From Fuscovulum sp. (GTDB taxonomy: Bacteria > Pseudomonadota > Alphaproteobacteria > Rhodobacterales > Rhodobacteraceae), in contig CP136571.1 of NCBI GenBank assembly GCA_035192965.1, positions 2,376,501 to 2,440,500 of the forward strand: DNA of 64,000 nucleotides, read 5' to 3'. Positions 1-8,863 of the stretch are shown piece after piece. Every line of letters starts with the position of its first letter. Position 1 is the stretch's first letter. Below the pieces are notes generated by a model. That model worked only from the letters and a program-made list of their open reading frames with translations, did not search any database and was not told where the DNA came from. Position numbers and translations under genes: made by a program.

Positions 1-125
1 GCTTCCAGTTCGGCGGCCAGTTTCTTGCGCCCTGTCGGGTTGATGCGTTCACCGATCACGCAGAAAGGTTCGTCAAAACCGATGATCACGGTCTTGGTTT
101 TGGATTCAAGGACGGTACGAGTCAT
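1..125 (-). CDS. Methyltetrahydrofolate:corrinoid/cobalamin methyltransferase, N-terminal fragment (cut by window edge)
   Basis: Only the first 41 codons lie inside the window. The reading runs from an ATG at 123-125 and contains the motif IGERINPTGRKK, which is characteristic of the pterin-binding domain of MetH and AcsE-type methyltransferases. Such enzymes pass the methyl group of 5-methyltetrahydrofolate to a cobalamin carrier, or the reverse during demethylation. The gene follows the MetF-like reductase by 14 bases on the same strand, so the two are probably co-transcribed. This fits a pathway that routes methyl groups into the folate pool. The rest of the protein is outside the window, so full length and partner domains are unknown. 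Confidence 0.8.
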   Translation of the reverse strand, partial: MTRTVLESKTKTVIIGFDEPFCVIGERINPTGRKKLAAELE

Positions 126-139
126 CGGGGAACCTTTTC

Positions 140-1063
140 TTATGCGTGTGCAGGCTGGCCGGAAGTGCCGCCGTTTTCGGTGATCCAGGTGGCGTTGGTC
201 TTGATGCCGCCCAAGGGGAAGAAATGCACCGCTTCGATCCCGAAATCGGGATGCGCGGCCTTGTGCGCGGCCAGGGCCGCGACAAATTCGGTGGGCTCAT
301 AGGGAAGCAGCAGCTTTGTCACATCCATCGCGCGCTTTTGCAGCACGCGCAGCGACGGGCCCACGCCGCAGGCGATGGCGAATTTGATCAGGGTCTGAAG
401 TTTCGCAGGCCCCGCCACACCGATGTGCACCGGCAGCTTAACCCCCTCGGCGGCCAGACGGTCCACCCAGGCGATCACGGGATCAGCCTCAAAACAGAAT
501 TGCGTGGCCATCGCCATCTTGGCATCGGTCCGCTCGGCAAAGGCCGATTTCCAGCGCGCGGCTTCCATCACCATGCGGTCAGACCCATCCGGATCAATGT
601 CCTTGTTGCCTTCCGGGTGGCCCGCCACATGCAGCCGTTCGAACCCGTCAAAGGCACCCGACTCAAGCAGTTGCATCGAGGTCTGGAAGTCGCCCACCGG
701 CTGCGCCACACCACCAGCCAGCAGAAGGCCCTGCTTCACATCGGCCTCGCCCTTGTAGCGGGCCACCCAATCGGCCAGCGTCGCGCGGTCCTTGATGATG
801 CGCGCGGGGAAGTGCGGCATCACGGGATAGCCTTCCGCATTCAGCCGCTTTGCTGTCGCCACCATGTCCTCGATCGGGGTGCCGTCGATATGGGCGATAT
901 AGACGCGGGTGCCTGCGGGCAGGATTGCGCGGAAGCTTTCCACCTTTTCCGCCGTGCGCGGCATCACCTCGATGGAAAAGCCCTTGAGAAAGGCCTCCAT
1001 CTCGGCCGGGGCCTCGGCAGATGGGGCAGGGGCTGCCTCACGGCGAAAGTTGAACAGGGCCAT
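140..1063 (-). CDS. Methylenetetrahydrofolate reductase-like protein (MetF family)
   Basis: A 307-residue cytoplasmic protein that reads as a TIM-barrel folate reductase of the MetF type. It has the segment YIAHIDGTPIEDMVATAKRL near residues 55-75, a central HVAGHPEGN motif and a conserved MATQFCFEADPVI stretch around residue 185. MetF enzymes reduce 5,10-methylene- to 5-methyl-tetrahydrofolate with a flavin cofactor, or run in reverse in demethylation pathways. Its place between a PF13769 'virulence factor' gene and a pterin-binding methyltransferase matches a recurring Rhodobacteraceae one-carbon cluster. It therefore more likely serves catabolic demethylation (for example of methylated amines or betaines) than methionine synthesis. 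The substrate cannot be read from the sequence. Confidence 0.8.
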   Translation of the reverse strand: MALFNFRREAAPAPSAEAPAEMEAFLKGFSIEVMPRTAEKVESFRAILPAGTRVYIAHIDGTPIEDMVATAKRLNAEGYPVMPHFPARIIKDRATLADWVARYKGEADVKQGLLLAGGVAQPVGDFQTSMQLLESGAFDGFERLHVAGHPEGNKDIDPDGSDRMVMEAARWKSAFAERTDAKMAMATQFCFEADPVIAWVDRLAAEGVKLPVHIGVAGPAKLQTLIKFAIACGVGPSLRVLQKRAMDVTKLLLPYEPTEFVAALAAHKAAHPDFGIEAVHFFPLGGIKTNATWITENGGTSGQPAHA

Positions 1064-1086
1064 GCGGCTCTCCCACGGTTAACGGA

Positions 1087-1389
1087 TCAGGCTTTGGCCC
1101 AACCCTCGGCGTCGATCAGCGCCTTCAGGCGCGCGGTATCAAATTCGGCTTCCAGCTGGGCCGCCACGGATTTCACGATTTCATCCGGGTCGCCGTCCAC
1201 CTCATAGGGGGCAGCCTTGCGCCATTCGGCGAGATAGCTGTCGGTATCGCGCGCGCCCACCTTCATGGCGCAGCGGTCGATGGCCTGCTCGAAGCGCTCG
1301 GTCAGCTGGATCTTGGACCCACGCCGCCCCTTGCCCACGATGACCTGGGCCGGGATGTCGCGCCAGTAGACGATGGTAACCTCAGGCAT
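1087..1389 (-). CDS. PF13769-type 'virulence factor' small protein of a one-carbon cluster
   Basis: A 100-residue soluble protein starting MPEVTIVYWRDIPAQVIV. The opening and length match the family annotated 'virulence factor' (PF13769), whose function is not established. It has no signal peptide or membrane segment. It is the first gene of a leftward operon with the MetF-like reductase (23-base gap) and the methyltetrahydrofolate methyltransferase. Genomic association therefore points to one-carbon or cobalamin-dependent methyl transfer, not virulence. A set of dyad half-sites lies 44-70 bases upstream of its start. The family call is fairly secure; the role is inference from neighbours. 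Confidence 0.7.
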   Translation of the reverse strand: MPEVTIVYWRDIPAQVIVGKGRRGSKIQLTERFEQAIDRCAMKVGARDTDSYLAEWRKAAPYEVDGDPDEIVKSVAAQLEAEFDTARLKALIDAEGWAKA

Positions 1390-1432
1390 GCGATTCCCCT
1401 TGCCGTGCTTGACCCTTTGATAGCGCCGATCC

Positions 1433-1459
1433 CCGACAGCCGATGTCGGTTTTCGACAT
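1433..1459. promoter_or_regulatory. Candidate operator: three alternating half-sites upstream of the one-carbon operon
   Basis: CCGACA at 1433-1438 and TGTCGG at 1444-1449 form a perfect inverted repeat with a 5-base centre. ATGTCG at 1443-1448 and CGACAT at 1454-1459 form a second, overlapping one. The array starts 44 bases upstream of the PF13769 gene start (1389) and lies between divergent transcription units. This geometry suits a dimeric or AraC/GntR-like regulator. No regulator gene is present nearby to name it. Confidence 0.4.
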
Positions 1460-1657
1460 GGCGCAGGCGAGGAACGACCCCCACCTGCGCCAATTCCGAC
1501 CTAGCGCAATTTGGTGACGGCGGCGACAGAGCGGGATCGGAAAAATTCTCAAGCAAATGATGAATGTGATTGCAGCATGCAACCGCCGGTCAGCGCGCGC
1601 TTGCCTTGGGTGGCCAAAGGCGGCTACGATTGGGTTAACCACAGATGGAGGGCGGTC

Positions 1658-2797
1658 ATGACGCCCCAGCGTCCCCGGGAGGCGGACGCGATCCCGCAGT
1701 TGGACGGCATGCCAGACGGCGTGCCGCCCGCGGTAGAACCGTCAGCTTCCCATCCGCCGGGGGCGGGCACGCTTTATGCGGCGCTCGACCTTGGCACAAA
1801 CAGTTGCCGGATGCTGATTGCCCAGCCAAAGGGCAGCCAGTTTCAGGTCGTGGACAGCTTTTCCAAGACTGTCCAGCTTGGCGTGGGGCTTGAAGCCTCG
1901 GGTCGGTTGTCGCGCGCCTCGATGGGGCGCACGGTGCAGGCGCTGCGCATTTGTCAGAAAAAGATCGAAAAGCACGGCGTTCGCCGGATGCGCCTTGTTG
2001 CGACAGAGGCCTGCCGCCGCGCGCGCAACGCCAAGGATTTCATCCGGCAGGTCCGGCGTGAAACCGGGCTTAGCCTTGAAATCATTGCTCCCGAAGAAGA
2101 GGCGCGGCTGGCCGTGATCTCTTGCGCACCGCTGGTGAACGCGCGCACCGAACAGTTGCTGGTGGTCGATATCGGCGGCGGATCGACCGAACTGGTCTGG
2201 ATCGACCTGTCCGCCGTGCCGCCCGAGGATCGGGCAAGGTCGATCATGCGGCTGCATCGCGGGTTTCAGCCGCAGGGTGAGGCGTCGGCGCGGGTGGTGG
2301 ACTGGATTTCTGTCCCGCTTGGCGTCGCCACGCTCAAGGATCAATTCGCCGACGTGGATGATGATGCTGCGCGTTTTGCGTTGATGAGCTGGTTCTTTGA
2401 AGAAAACCTCGCCAGCTTTTCGCCCTATAACGCCGAAAACCCCCGCGCCGGTTTTCAGATCATCGGCACCTCTGGCACCGTCACGACAGTGGCTGCCAGC
2501 TATCTGAACCTGCGCCGCTATGATCGGACCAAGGTGGATGGGTTGCAGATGACATCCGATCAGATTGATCTGGTGATCCGGGAATATCTGTCGCTGGGCC
2601 CCGAAGGGCGGCGCACCGATCCGCGCATCGGCCGCGACCGCCACGCGCTGATCATGTCCGGCGCGGCTATCCTTCAGGCGCTGATGCGGATATGGCCGAC
2701 CGATCGCCTGAGCGTGGCCGACCGTGGCCTGCGCGAAGGGCTGTTATATGCACAGATGAGCGCGGATGGCGTTCTGGAAGATGGGCCTTACGCATGA
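1658..2797 (+). CDS. ppx: Exopolyphosphatase / pppGpp phosphohydrolase (Ppx/GppA family)
   Basis: A 379-residue protein of the ASKHA-fold Ppx/GppA family, which hydrolyses inorganic polyphosphate or pppGpp. The phosphate-1 motif [14 protein letters not shown] is near residue 40, the [11 protein letters not shown] phosphate-2 motif near residue 175 and a GTSGTVTT segment near residue 270. The start at 1658 is chosen because GGAGG at 1647-1651 sits six bases upstream; longer in-frame starts would add residues without family character. The stop codon overlaps the rlmE start in an ATGA arrangement, so the two are translationally coupled. Ppx and GppA activity cannot be told apart from sequence. 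The proline-rich N-terminal 35 residues before the domain are a lineage-specific extension. Confidence 0.9.
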   Translation: MTPQRPREADAIPQLDGMPDGVPPAVEPSASHPPGAGTLYAALDLGTNSCRMLIAQPKGSQFQVVDSFSKTVQLGVGLEASGRLSRASMGRTVQALRICQKKIEKHGVRRMRLVATEACRRARNAKDFIRQVRRETGLSLEIIAPEEEARLAVISCAPLVNARTEQLLVVDIGGGSTELVWIDLSAVPPEDRARSIMRLHRGFQPQGEASARVVDWISVPLGVATLKDQFADVDDDAARFALMSWFFEENLASFSPYNAENPRAGFQIIGTSGTVTTVAASYLNLRRYDRTKVDGLQMTSDQIDLVIREYLSLGPEGRRTDPRIGRDRHALIMSGAAILQALMRIWPTDRLSVADRGLREGLLYAQMSADGVLEDGPYA

Positions 2798-3540
2798 CAC
2801 AGGAAAAGGGAACCTCCGGGCGCGGCCAGCGCGAATTGCGGGTACGGGTCAAGACGGCCAAGGGGCGCAAGCTTTCGTCAACGCTCTGGCTGGAGCGGCA
2901 GTTGAACGATCCCTATGTCGTCCGGGCCAAGAAAGAGGGCTATCGCGGACGCGCGGCCTATAAGATTCTGGAACTGGATGATCGCTACGGTTTCTTGAAA
3001 CCGGGCGGCCGGGTGGTGGACCTTGGCTGCGCGCCGGGGGGATGGTGCCAGGTCGCCGTTGTGCGGGTCAATGCGTTGGGGCAGAACCCGAAGAAGCCGG
3101 TGGGCACCGTGCTGGGCGTCGATCTGCAAGAGGTGGAGCCGATCCCGGGCGCCGAGATTCACCAGTTGGATTTCCTTGACGATGACGCCGATGAAAAGGT
3201 GAAACGCTGGCTGGGCGGCCGCGCCGATGTGGTGATGTCAGACATGGCCGCGTCGGCGTCGGGCCACAAGGCCACCGATCACCTGCGCATCGTGGCGCTG
3301 GTCGAGGCGGCCTTGGCCTTCGCCTTTGACGTGCTGGAAGATGACGGAACCTTCGTCGCCAAGGTTCTTGCCGGCGGGGCCGAGAATGAGATGCAGACCC
3401 TGCTCAAGCGCAACTTCCGCAAGGTGGCAAATGTGAAACCGCCCGCCAGCCGGTCCGACAGTTCCGAGAAATTCGTCGTGGCCCAGGGATTCCGAGGCCG
3501 TCAGGTCGCGGCAGATGCGGCGGATGACGAGGATGAATAA
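2794..3540 (+). CDS. rlmE: 23S rRNA 2'-O-methyltransferase RlmE (FtsJ/RrmJ)
   Basis: A 248-residue SAM-dependent enzyme that methylates the 2'-O of a uridine in the 23S rRNA A loop (U2552 in E. coli). The SAM-binding motif [14 protein letters not shown] is near residue 75. The catalytic K-D-K-E tetrad can be traced: Lys in AAYKILE (about residue 57), Asp in VMSDMAA, Lys in FVAKVLAGG and Glu in [10 protein letters not shown]. The ATG overlaps the ppx stop by ATGA, which fixes the start and implies coupling. The basic N-terminal stretch ([16 protein letters not shown]) suits rRNA binding. The C-terminus is an acidic tail (ADDEDE). A convergent terminator follows. Confidence 0.95.
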   Translation: MTQEKGTSGRGQRELRVRVKTAKGRKLSSTLWLERQLNDPYVVRAKKEGYRGRAAYKILELDDRYGFLKPGGRVVDLGCAPGGWCQVAVVRVNALGQNPKKPVGTVLGVDLQEVEPIPGAEIHQLDFLDDDADEKVKRWLGGRADVVMSDMAASASGHKATDHLRIVALVEAALAFAFDVLEDDGTFVAKVLAGGAENEMQTLLKRNFRKVANVKPPASRSDSSEKFVVAQGFRGRQVAADAADDEDE

Positions 3541-3567
3541 CTGCGATTGATGCGCGGCAGGAAACGC

Positions 3568-3595
3568 AAAAGGGACGCATCAAGCGCCCCTTTGT
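3568..3595. terminator. Bidirectional terminator between rlmE and the MepK-like gene
   Basis: AAGGGACGC and GCGCCCCTT form a 9-bp stem with one mismatch and an ATCAA loop. A-rich sequence lies on the left and TTT on the right. It sits between two convergent genes ending at 3540 and 3623, so it can serve both. Confidence 0.6.
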
Positions 3596-3622
3596 CATAC
3601 CGCCAATTGCGATAGGCGGAAA

Positions 3623-4192
3623 TCAGCCGCCCCAGTGACGAACCGGTCCGCAATCCATGTGCACGAAGTTCGACCGCGAATAACGGCCCACGCCGCCCGA
3701 CGCGCAGGCCTCTGCCGCCTTGGCCATCTGTCCGACAGAGCGGGACTTCAGCCGCAGATCGGCCGCCTGGCCCTTCATGTGCAGCGAGTTGCGCGCCACA
3801 CCGCCCGACTTGGACCGCAGCATCGCATTGGTGGCCGGGCTGCGATAGCCCGACAGCAGGACATAGGGTTCCGACACATCCATCAGGCTATGCGCCGCAG
3901 CCATGATGTCGATGGTGCGCAGGTCATACTTGATCTGGTCATTGGACCGCCAGTCACGCATGAAGTAATTGATTTCCTTGACGACTTCGGGAATGTACTC
4001 GCCTTCGATCCAATAGATCGTATCGACGCTTTCCCCGGTGCGGCCCGAATACATACGGATGCGGCGCACATCGCCCGCGCCGCGCAGCAAACCAAAAGCA
4101 TTGGAGTAGGTGGGGGCCGCAGCAACCGTCACCGCCGCGAAAACGCCAAGCACACCGCGACGTGTCACTCCAAGTTTGGTCATGTCTGTCAT
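3623..4192 (-). CDS. MepK/YcbK-like murein endopeptidase (DUF882, peptidase M15 fold), secreted
   Basis: A 189-residue exported protein. The N-terminus has a twin-arginine-like motif TRRGVLGV followed by a hydrophobic core and an Ala-rich cleavage region near residue 32. The mature part is the DUF882/M15 domain, with LLSGYRSPATN (about residue 110), SLHMKGQAADLRL holding the first zinc ligands, and FVHMDCGPVRHWGG with the C-terminal His. In E. coli the homologue MepK (YcbK) cuts 3-3 peptidoglycan cross-links and lies beside the L,D-transpeptidase gene ycbB/ldtD. Here a YcbB-like gene lies next door in divergent orientation, which supports the same pairing. Specificity in this organism is inferred. 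Confidence 0.8.
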   Translation of the reverse strand: MTDMTKLGVTRRGVLGVFAAVTVAAAPTYSNAFGLLRGAGDVRRIRMYSGRTGESVDTIYWIEGEYIPEVVKEINYFMRDWRSNDQIKYDLRTIDIMAAAHSLMDVSEPYVLLSGYRSPATNAMLRSKSGGVARNSLHMKGQAADLRLKSRSVGQMAKAAEACASGGVGRYSRSNFVHMDCGPVRHWGG

Positions 4193-4530
4193 TCTGACTG
4201 CTGTCCCCGTGATCCGTCTTCGCCGCCTCTAAGAGCAGCTTCTGTGCCACTTATCCCCAAGCGCCGTAGTGTTATTGCACAGGACGATTCGTGACCCAAG
4301 CGCTGATTGGCGGGCCAGACGCAACAAAGCCCCAATCGGCAAATTTTCGCTGAACGGCGGGGGGCGATGTGCAAATTTCCGCGCCTGTTGCCAACACAGC
4401 GCTATTGCCGCATCGGAAACGATCTTGCGCTTCCGGGCCTTCGCGATGTGGTGGTTGTGAATGGACTCTGCTTGGGGAATCACCCAAACTGTCGCAAATA
4501 CACATAAATTCGCGGGTTTCGGGGAACGTC
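4193..4530. other. Divergent promoter region between MepK-like and LdtD-like genes
   Basis: This 338-base gap separates the starts of two divergent cell-wall genes and must carry both promoters. An AT-rich CATAAAT at 4503-4509 with a GGGGAA ribosome site at 4521-4526 belongs to the rightward gene. GCAAATTTTCGC near 4339 and GCAAATTTCCGC near 4372 are near-identical short repeats that could be a shared operator. No small gene, RNA or mobile sequence is evident. Confidence 0.35.
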
Positions 4531-6186
4531 ATGGTGGTGTCTGAAGCGGTTGTTAAGGGGTTCGAGCGCAATCAGGCAGCACATGGTCGCTGGGGCAGGG
4601 GTATCGCATCGCTCTTGCTGACGGCGGCGCTGGCTTTGCCACCCGCCGCAGGTCTGGCGCAGGCTGTGCAACCCTCTGCGCCCTATGCGCAGGCCGTGGC
4701 GGTTGCGCTGACCGAAGACGCAACGCTGGCCGATTACTATCGTGCCCGCAATTACGCCACGCTCTGGACCGGGGCCGAGGATGCGGCGCGGCGGGCTGCG
4801 CTTTTTGCTGCACTTGATGGTGCAGCGGCGCATGGCCTGCCCGTGGCCCGCTATGATGCCGCCGCCTTGCGCGCCGCCTTTGCCGCCGCTGTCACCGAAG
4901 GCGACCGTGGCCGGCTTGAGGTGCGGATGACCCGTGCCTTCCTTGATTATGCATCTGACGTGGCGACCGGGGTTCTTGTCCCCGAAGAGGCCGATGCCGG
5001 GATCCACCGCGAGGTGACGCGTCTTGATCCCCTGCGCCTGCTGGCACAGATCGACCAGACCGATCCGCAGGCCCTGCTGCGTGGCCTGCCGCCCAAGACA
5101 CCCGAATATGCCCGCCTGATGAAGGAAAAGCTGGCGCTTGAGGCCAGGATGGCCGGTGGCGGCTGGGGTGCTGCGGTTCAGGCCGATGCGCTTGCGCCGG
5201 GGGATACCGGGGCAGATGTGGTGGCGCTGCGCGACAGGCTGGTGGCCATGGGCTATCTGCGCCGCTCCGCGACCGCGATCTATGATCGCGATATGCAGGC
5301 CGCCGTGCAGCGTTTTCAGATCGACCACGGCCTGACAGCCGATGGCCGTGCCACTGCGGAAACGCTGGCCGAACTGAATGTCAGCCCCGAGGACCGGGTC
5401 AAATCCATCGTCGTGGCGATGGAACGCCTACGCTGGATGCATGACACCGTGCGCGGCCCGCGCCATATCTGGGTGAACCTGCCCGATTTCACGTCAAAGA
5501 TCGTGGATCACGGCAAGGTCACCTTCCAGACCCGCGCCGTCATCGGCAAGAACGTCCCCGATCAGCGCAGCCCGGAATTTTCCGATGAGATGGACCATCT
5601 GGTCATCAACCCCAGCTGGGGCGTGCCGCGGTCCATCATCGTCAAGGAATACCTGCCCTTGTTGCAGCGTAACCCCAATGCCGTCAGCCACCTTCAGGTG
5701 ATTGACCGCAACGGTCGTGTCGTCCCGCGCGGCGCTGTGAACTTTGCCGCCTATTCCGCGCGCAGCTTTCCCTTTGGCCTGCGCCAGCCGCCATCGGACG
5801 GCAACGCGCTGGGAAAGGTGAAGTTCATGTTCCCCAACCAGTACAACATCTATCTGCACGACACGCCCGCCAAGGAACTGTTCGACCATGAGGTCCGCGC
5901 CTACAGCCATGGCTGTATCCGTCTGGCCGATCCCTTTGATTTCGCCTATGCCCTGCTGGCCGCGCAAACCGATGATCCGAAAGGGTTCTTTCAGGATCAT
6001 CTCGACAGCGACCGTGAAACGGTGGTGAAATTCGATGAAAAGCTGCCCGTGCATCTGGTGTATTTCACCGCTTGGCCGACCGCCAAGGGCGAGATGACCT
6101 ATCGGCGTGATATCTATGGCCGCGACGGACGCATCTTCGACGCGCTGACCGAGGCTGGGGTAGCCTTGGACGGCGTTCAGGGGTAA
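4531..6186 (+). CDS. YcbB/LdtD-like L,D-transpeptidase with peptidoglycan-binding domain
   Basis: A 551-residue periplasmic enzyme that forms 3-3 peptidoglycan cross-links. Order: signal peptide at about residues 22-46, helical scaffold domain of the YcbB type, PG_binding_1 repeat ([20 protein letters not shown]) near residue 225, then a YkuD catalytic domain. The catalytic motif SHGCIR places the nucleophile at Cys462 with His460. The start at 4531 has GGGGAA upstream and puts the signal peptide near the N-terminus; longer readings do not. It is divergent from a MepK/YcbK-like gene, mirroring the E. coli ycbB-ycbK neighbourhood. The long capping insert ([20 protein letters not shown]) is typical of the LdtD branch. 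lpxD follows 37 bases downstream. Confidence 0.9.
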   Translation: MVVSEAVVKGFERNQAAHGRWGRGIASLLLTAALALPPAAGLAQAVQPSAPYAQAVAVALTEDATLADYYRARNYATLWTGAEDAARRAALFAALDGAAAHGLPVARYDAAALRAAFAAAVTEGDRGRLEVRMTRAFLDYASDVATGVLVPEEADAGIHREVTRLDPLRLLAQIDQTDPQALLRGLPPKTPEYARLMKEKLALEARMAGGGWGAAVQADALAPGDTGADVVALRDRLVAMGYLRRSATAIYDRDMQAAVQRFQIDHGLTADGRATAETLAELNVSPEDRVKSIVVAMERLRWMHDTVRGPRHIWVNLPDFTSKIVDHGKVTFQTRAVIGKNVPDQRSPEFSDEMDHLVINPSWGVPRSIIVKEYLPLLQRNPNAVSHLQVIDRNGRVVPRGAVNFAAYSARSFPFGLRQPPSDGNALGKVKFMFPNQYNIYLHDTPAKELFDHEVRAYSHGCIRLADPFDFAYALLAAQTDDPKGFFQDHLDSDRETVVKFDEKLPVHLVYFTAWPTAKGEMTYRRDIYGRDGRIFDALTEAGVALDGVQG

Positions 6187-6223
6187 GCCTGCGGCGGACG
6201 GACTGACCCAAGGACGCTGCCCG

Positions 6224-7318
6224 ATGGCCCATACGATCCGCGACATTGCTGCTGCCCTTGGGGCCCAGGCGGAGGGGGACCTTGACATCAAGGTCACCCG
6301 CGCGTCCGAGCCGCAAAGCGCGGGCCCCGATGCGCTCGCGCTGGCGATGGACCCGAAATACGCAGGCGGTATCGCGCAAGGCGGGGCGCGGGCGGCCCTG
6401 CTTTGGCCTGGGGCCGATTGGCAGGCGCTGGGGCTGAAAGCCGCGATCTTTGCCCCGCGCGGGCGGCTAGCGATGGCCGGGCTGACCGTGCTGATGGACC
6501 CCGGCCCCGATATCGCCCCCGGCATCCACCCGATGACGGCGATCGACCCCGGTGCCGAAATCGGCGACGGGGCTGCGATCGGCCCCTTTGTCACCATCGG
6601 GCGCGGCGTGCGCATCGGCGCGCGTGCGCGCATCGCCAGCCATGTTTCCATCGCCGAAGGCGCGCAGATCGGCGATGATGCCCTGATCCTGCAAGGCGCG
6701 CGCATCGGCGCGCGGGTCACCATCGGGCATCGGTTCATCTGCCAACCCGGCGCGGTCATCGGGGCGGACGGGTTTTCCTTCGTCACACCCGAAAAATCGG
6801 GTGTGGAAGAGATTCGCGAAACCCTCGGCACGCGCGAAGGCATCAAGGATCAAAGCTGGACGCGGATTCACTCGCTTGGTGCCGTGACGCTGGGCGATGA
6901 TGTCGAACTGGGCGCGAATGTCTGCATCGACCGCGGCACCATCCGCGACACCACCATCGGATCGGGTACCAAACTCGATAACCTCGTCCATATCGGCCAT
7001 AACGTGCAGATCGGGCGCGATTGCCTGCTTTGCGGGCAGGTCGGCATCGCCGGTTCCGCGCGCATCGGCGACCGGGTGGTGATGGCCGGCCAATGCGGGG
7101 TGAATGACAACATCTTTGTCGGCAATGACGTCATTGCTGGCGGCGCGACCAAGATTTTCACCAACGCCCCCGCAGGCCGCGTGCTGCTGGGGTACCCGGC
7201 GGTGAAGATGGAAACCCATGTGGAAATCCAGAAAGCGCTGCGCCGTCTGCCCCGTCTGGCCGCCCGCGTGGCGGAAATCGAACGCAGTGTCATTCCAAAG
7301 TCATCTGAGAGCGACTAG
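6224..7318 (+). CDS. lpxD: UDP-3-O-acylglucosamine N-acyltransferase LpxD
   Basis: A 364-residue enzyme of lipid A synthesis that adds the second hydroxyacyl chain to UDP-3-O-acyl-glucosamine, using acyl-ACP. After the N-terminal uridine-binding domain (to about residue 95), a long run of hexapeptide repeats ([21 protein letters not shown] and on) forms the left-handed beta-helix. [13 protein letters not shown] carries the expected catalytic His at about residue 259, aligning with the E. coli QIAHNV site. Length fits the family. It is followed by an acyl carrier protein and a ketoacyl synthase on the same strand, so the three may make and load a particular lipid A acyl chain. The usual neighbours fabZ, lpxA and lpxB are not in this window. 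Confidence 0.93.
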   Translation: MAHTIRDIAAALGAQAEGDLDIKVTRASEPQSAGPDALALAMDPKYAGGIAQGGARAALLWPGADWQALGLKAAIFAPRGRLAMAGLTVLMDPGPDIAPGIHPMTAIDPGAEIGDGAAIGPFVTIGRGVRIGARARIASHVSIAEGAQIGDDALILQGARIGARVTIGHRFICQPGAVIGADGFSFVTPEKSGVEEIRETLGTREGIKDQSWTRIHSLGAVTLGDDVELGANVCIDRGTIRDTTIGSGTKLDNLVHIGHNVQIGRDCLLCGQVGIAGSARIGDRVVMAGQCGVNDNIFVGNDVIAGGATKIFTNAPAGRVLLGYPAVKMETHVEIQKALRRLPRLAARVAEIERSVIPKSSESD

Positions 7319-7356
7319 ATCGTTGCAGAGTGACACAAGGAACGGCGGGAACGTCC

Positions 7357-7617
7357 ATGGATTTGCAGCAACAGGTGATTGCCATCATCGCCGAACAGGC
7401 CGTGCTGGATGTGTCGGATGTGACCCCGGACAGCACCATCGAAAGCCTGGGCATCGACTCGCTCGGTCTGGTCGAGGCGATTTTCGCGATGGAAGAGGCT
7501 TTTGACATCTCGATCCCGTTCAACGCCAACGATCCGGCCCAGTCGGGTTTTGACATGACCAGCGTCGCGGCCATTGTCGATGCGGTGCAGGGATTGGTGG
7601 CGCAAAGGGCCGCATGA
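7357..7617 (+). CDS. Acyl carrier protein, dedicated type
   Basis: An 86-residue carrier protein with the phosphopantetheine attachment motif ESLGIDSLGLVE, Ser in the DSL triad. The ATG at 7357 is preferred over the in-frame GTG at 7330 because GGGA lies just upstream and the shorter protein has normal ACP length. It diverges from housekeeping AcpP: the segment after the DSL helix reads FDISIPFNANDPAQSGF, longer than the AcpP EIPDEDAE region and reminiscent of AcpXL-type specialised carriers. It lies 38 bases after lpxD and overlaps the following ketoacyl synthase start (ATGA). A role in a special lipid A or membrane fatty acid is inferred from context. Confidence 0.85.
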   Translation: MDLQQQVIAIIAEQAVLDVSDVTPDSTIESLGIDSLGLVEAIFAMEEAFDISIPFNANDPAQSGFDMTSVAAIVDAVQGLVAQRAA

Positions 7618-8810
7618 GGCGGGTTGTCATCACCGGGGCAGGCACCGTCAATGCCCTCGCGCATGACGTGCCGGGAACATGGGCCGCCATGCGTGCCGGG
7701 CGCTGCGGCATCGGCCCGTTGGATATTCCCGATCTTGACAGGTTGTCGGTCCGCATCGGCGGGCAGGTCACGGGCTGGGACGCGACCGCGCATCTGGACC
7801 GGGCCACGATCACCGCGTCAGACCGGTTCGCCCAGTTTGCGCTGGTCGCCGCTGCGCAGGCCATGGCGCAATCCGGGCTGGCGGTGGGCGAGGGGGCCGA
7901 TTGCGGCGTCATCCTCGGCACGGCGGGCGGGGGATTGCAAACCTCCGATGACAGCTACCGCGCGGTCTATGCCGATGGCAAATCCCGCGTCCACCCGCTG
8001 ACCGTGCCGCGCCTGATGGCCAATGCCGGGGCCAGCCATGTGTCCATGGCGCATGGTATTCGTGGCCCGGTCTTCACCGTTTCCACAGCCTGCGCCAGTT
8101 CCAACCACGCCATGGGCCTTGCCTTTCAGATGATCCGCGCAGGCGCGATGCGTGCCGTCCTCACTGGCGGGTCCGAGGCGATGCTGTGCTTCGGCGGCAT
8201 CAAGGCCTGGGAAGGGCTGCGCGTCATGTCCTCCTGCGCTTGCCGTCCCTTCAGCCGCACCCGCGATGGCATGGTTCAGGGCGAAGGCGCGGCGGTTTTC
8301 GTGTTCGAGGATCGCGAAGCGGCGCTGGCGCGTGGGGCCGAAATTCTGGCCGAAGTCGTGGGTTTCGCGATGACATCGGATGCCACCGATCTTGTCGCAC
8401 CTTCGGTTGACGGGGCTGCAAGGGCGATGTCGGGCGCGCTGGCCGATGCCGGGCTCGCCCCCGGCGTTGTGGATTACATCAATGCCCATGGCACCGGCAC
8501 CGCTGCGAATGACCGAACGGAAACCGCTGCCATCCAACAGGTTTTCGGCGCGCAAACCCCGCCGGTCAGTTCGACCAAGGCCATGCATGGCCATCTGATC
8601 GGCGGCACGGGCGCGGTGGAATTGCTGGCCTGCCTCATGGCCCTGCGCGAGGGCGTGATCGCCCCCACTGTCGGCTTTGAAGAGGCCGATCCCGAATGTG
8701 CGCTGGATGTCGTGCCGAACGTGGCGCGTCAGGCAGAGGTGACGGTCGCCATGTCCAACGCCTTCGCCTTTGGCGGGTTGAACGCGGTTCTTGTGCTGCG
8801 CCGCGCCTAA
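7614..8810 (+). CDS. Beta-ketoacyl-ACP synthase (FabF/NodE-like)
   Basis: A 398-residue thiolase-fold condensing enzyme that elongates acyl-ACP with malonyl-ACP. The Cys-His-His triad is complete: Cys160 in VSTACASSNH, His292 in NAHGTGTAAND and His327 in MHGHLIGG. The start overlaps the acp stop by ATGA, so synthase and carrier are translationally coupled. With lpxD directly upstream, the pair is probably dedicated to an unusual acyl chain rather than bulk fatty acid synthesis, whose fabF is expected elsewhere. Similar dedicated acp-KAS sets build very-long-chain lipid A acyls in rhizobia; that parallel is inference only. A strong terminator follows at 8816. Confidence 0.88.
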   Translation: MRRVVITGAGTVNALAHDVPGTWAAMRAGRCGIGPLDIPDLDRLSVRIGGQVTGWDATAHLDRATITASDRFAQFALVAAAQAMAQSGLAVGEGADCGVILGTAGGGLQTSDDSYRAVYADGKSRVHPLTVPRLMANAGASHVSMAHGIRGPVFTVSTACASSNHAMGLAFQMIRAGAMRAVLTGGSEAMLCFGGIKAWEGLRVMSSCACRPFSRTRDGMVQGEGAAVFVFEDREAALARGAEILAEVVGFAMTSDATDLVAPSVDGAARAMSGALADAGLAPGVVDYINAHGTGTAANDRTETAAIQQVFGAQTPPVSSTKAMHGHLIGGTGAVELLACLMALREGVIAPTVGFEEADPECALDVVPNVARQAEVTVAMSNAFAFGGLNAVLVLRRA

Positions 8811-8815
8811 CGAAA

Positions 8816-8842
8816 AGGGCCGCGCCCTGCGGCACGGCCCTG
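8816..8842. terminator. Terminator between ketoacyl synthase and IalB genes
   Basis: AGGGCCG pairs with CGGCCCT and GCC with GGC across one internal mismatch, with a CTGC loop. AAAA precedes the stem. It lies between convergent genes; the A run makes it a better terminator for the leftward IalB gene. Confidence 0.55.
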
Positions 8843-8863
8843 TGTTCTCGGCGCGAACCGGGA

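Noticed and set aside
4248-4260. DnaA-box-like TTATCCCCA in the 4.2 kb gap
   Set aside because: A single site with one mismatch and no cluster, AT-rich unwinding element or origin-linked gene.
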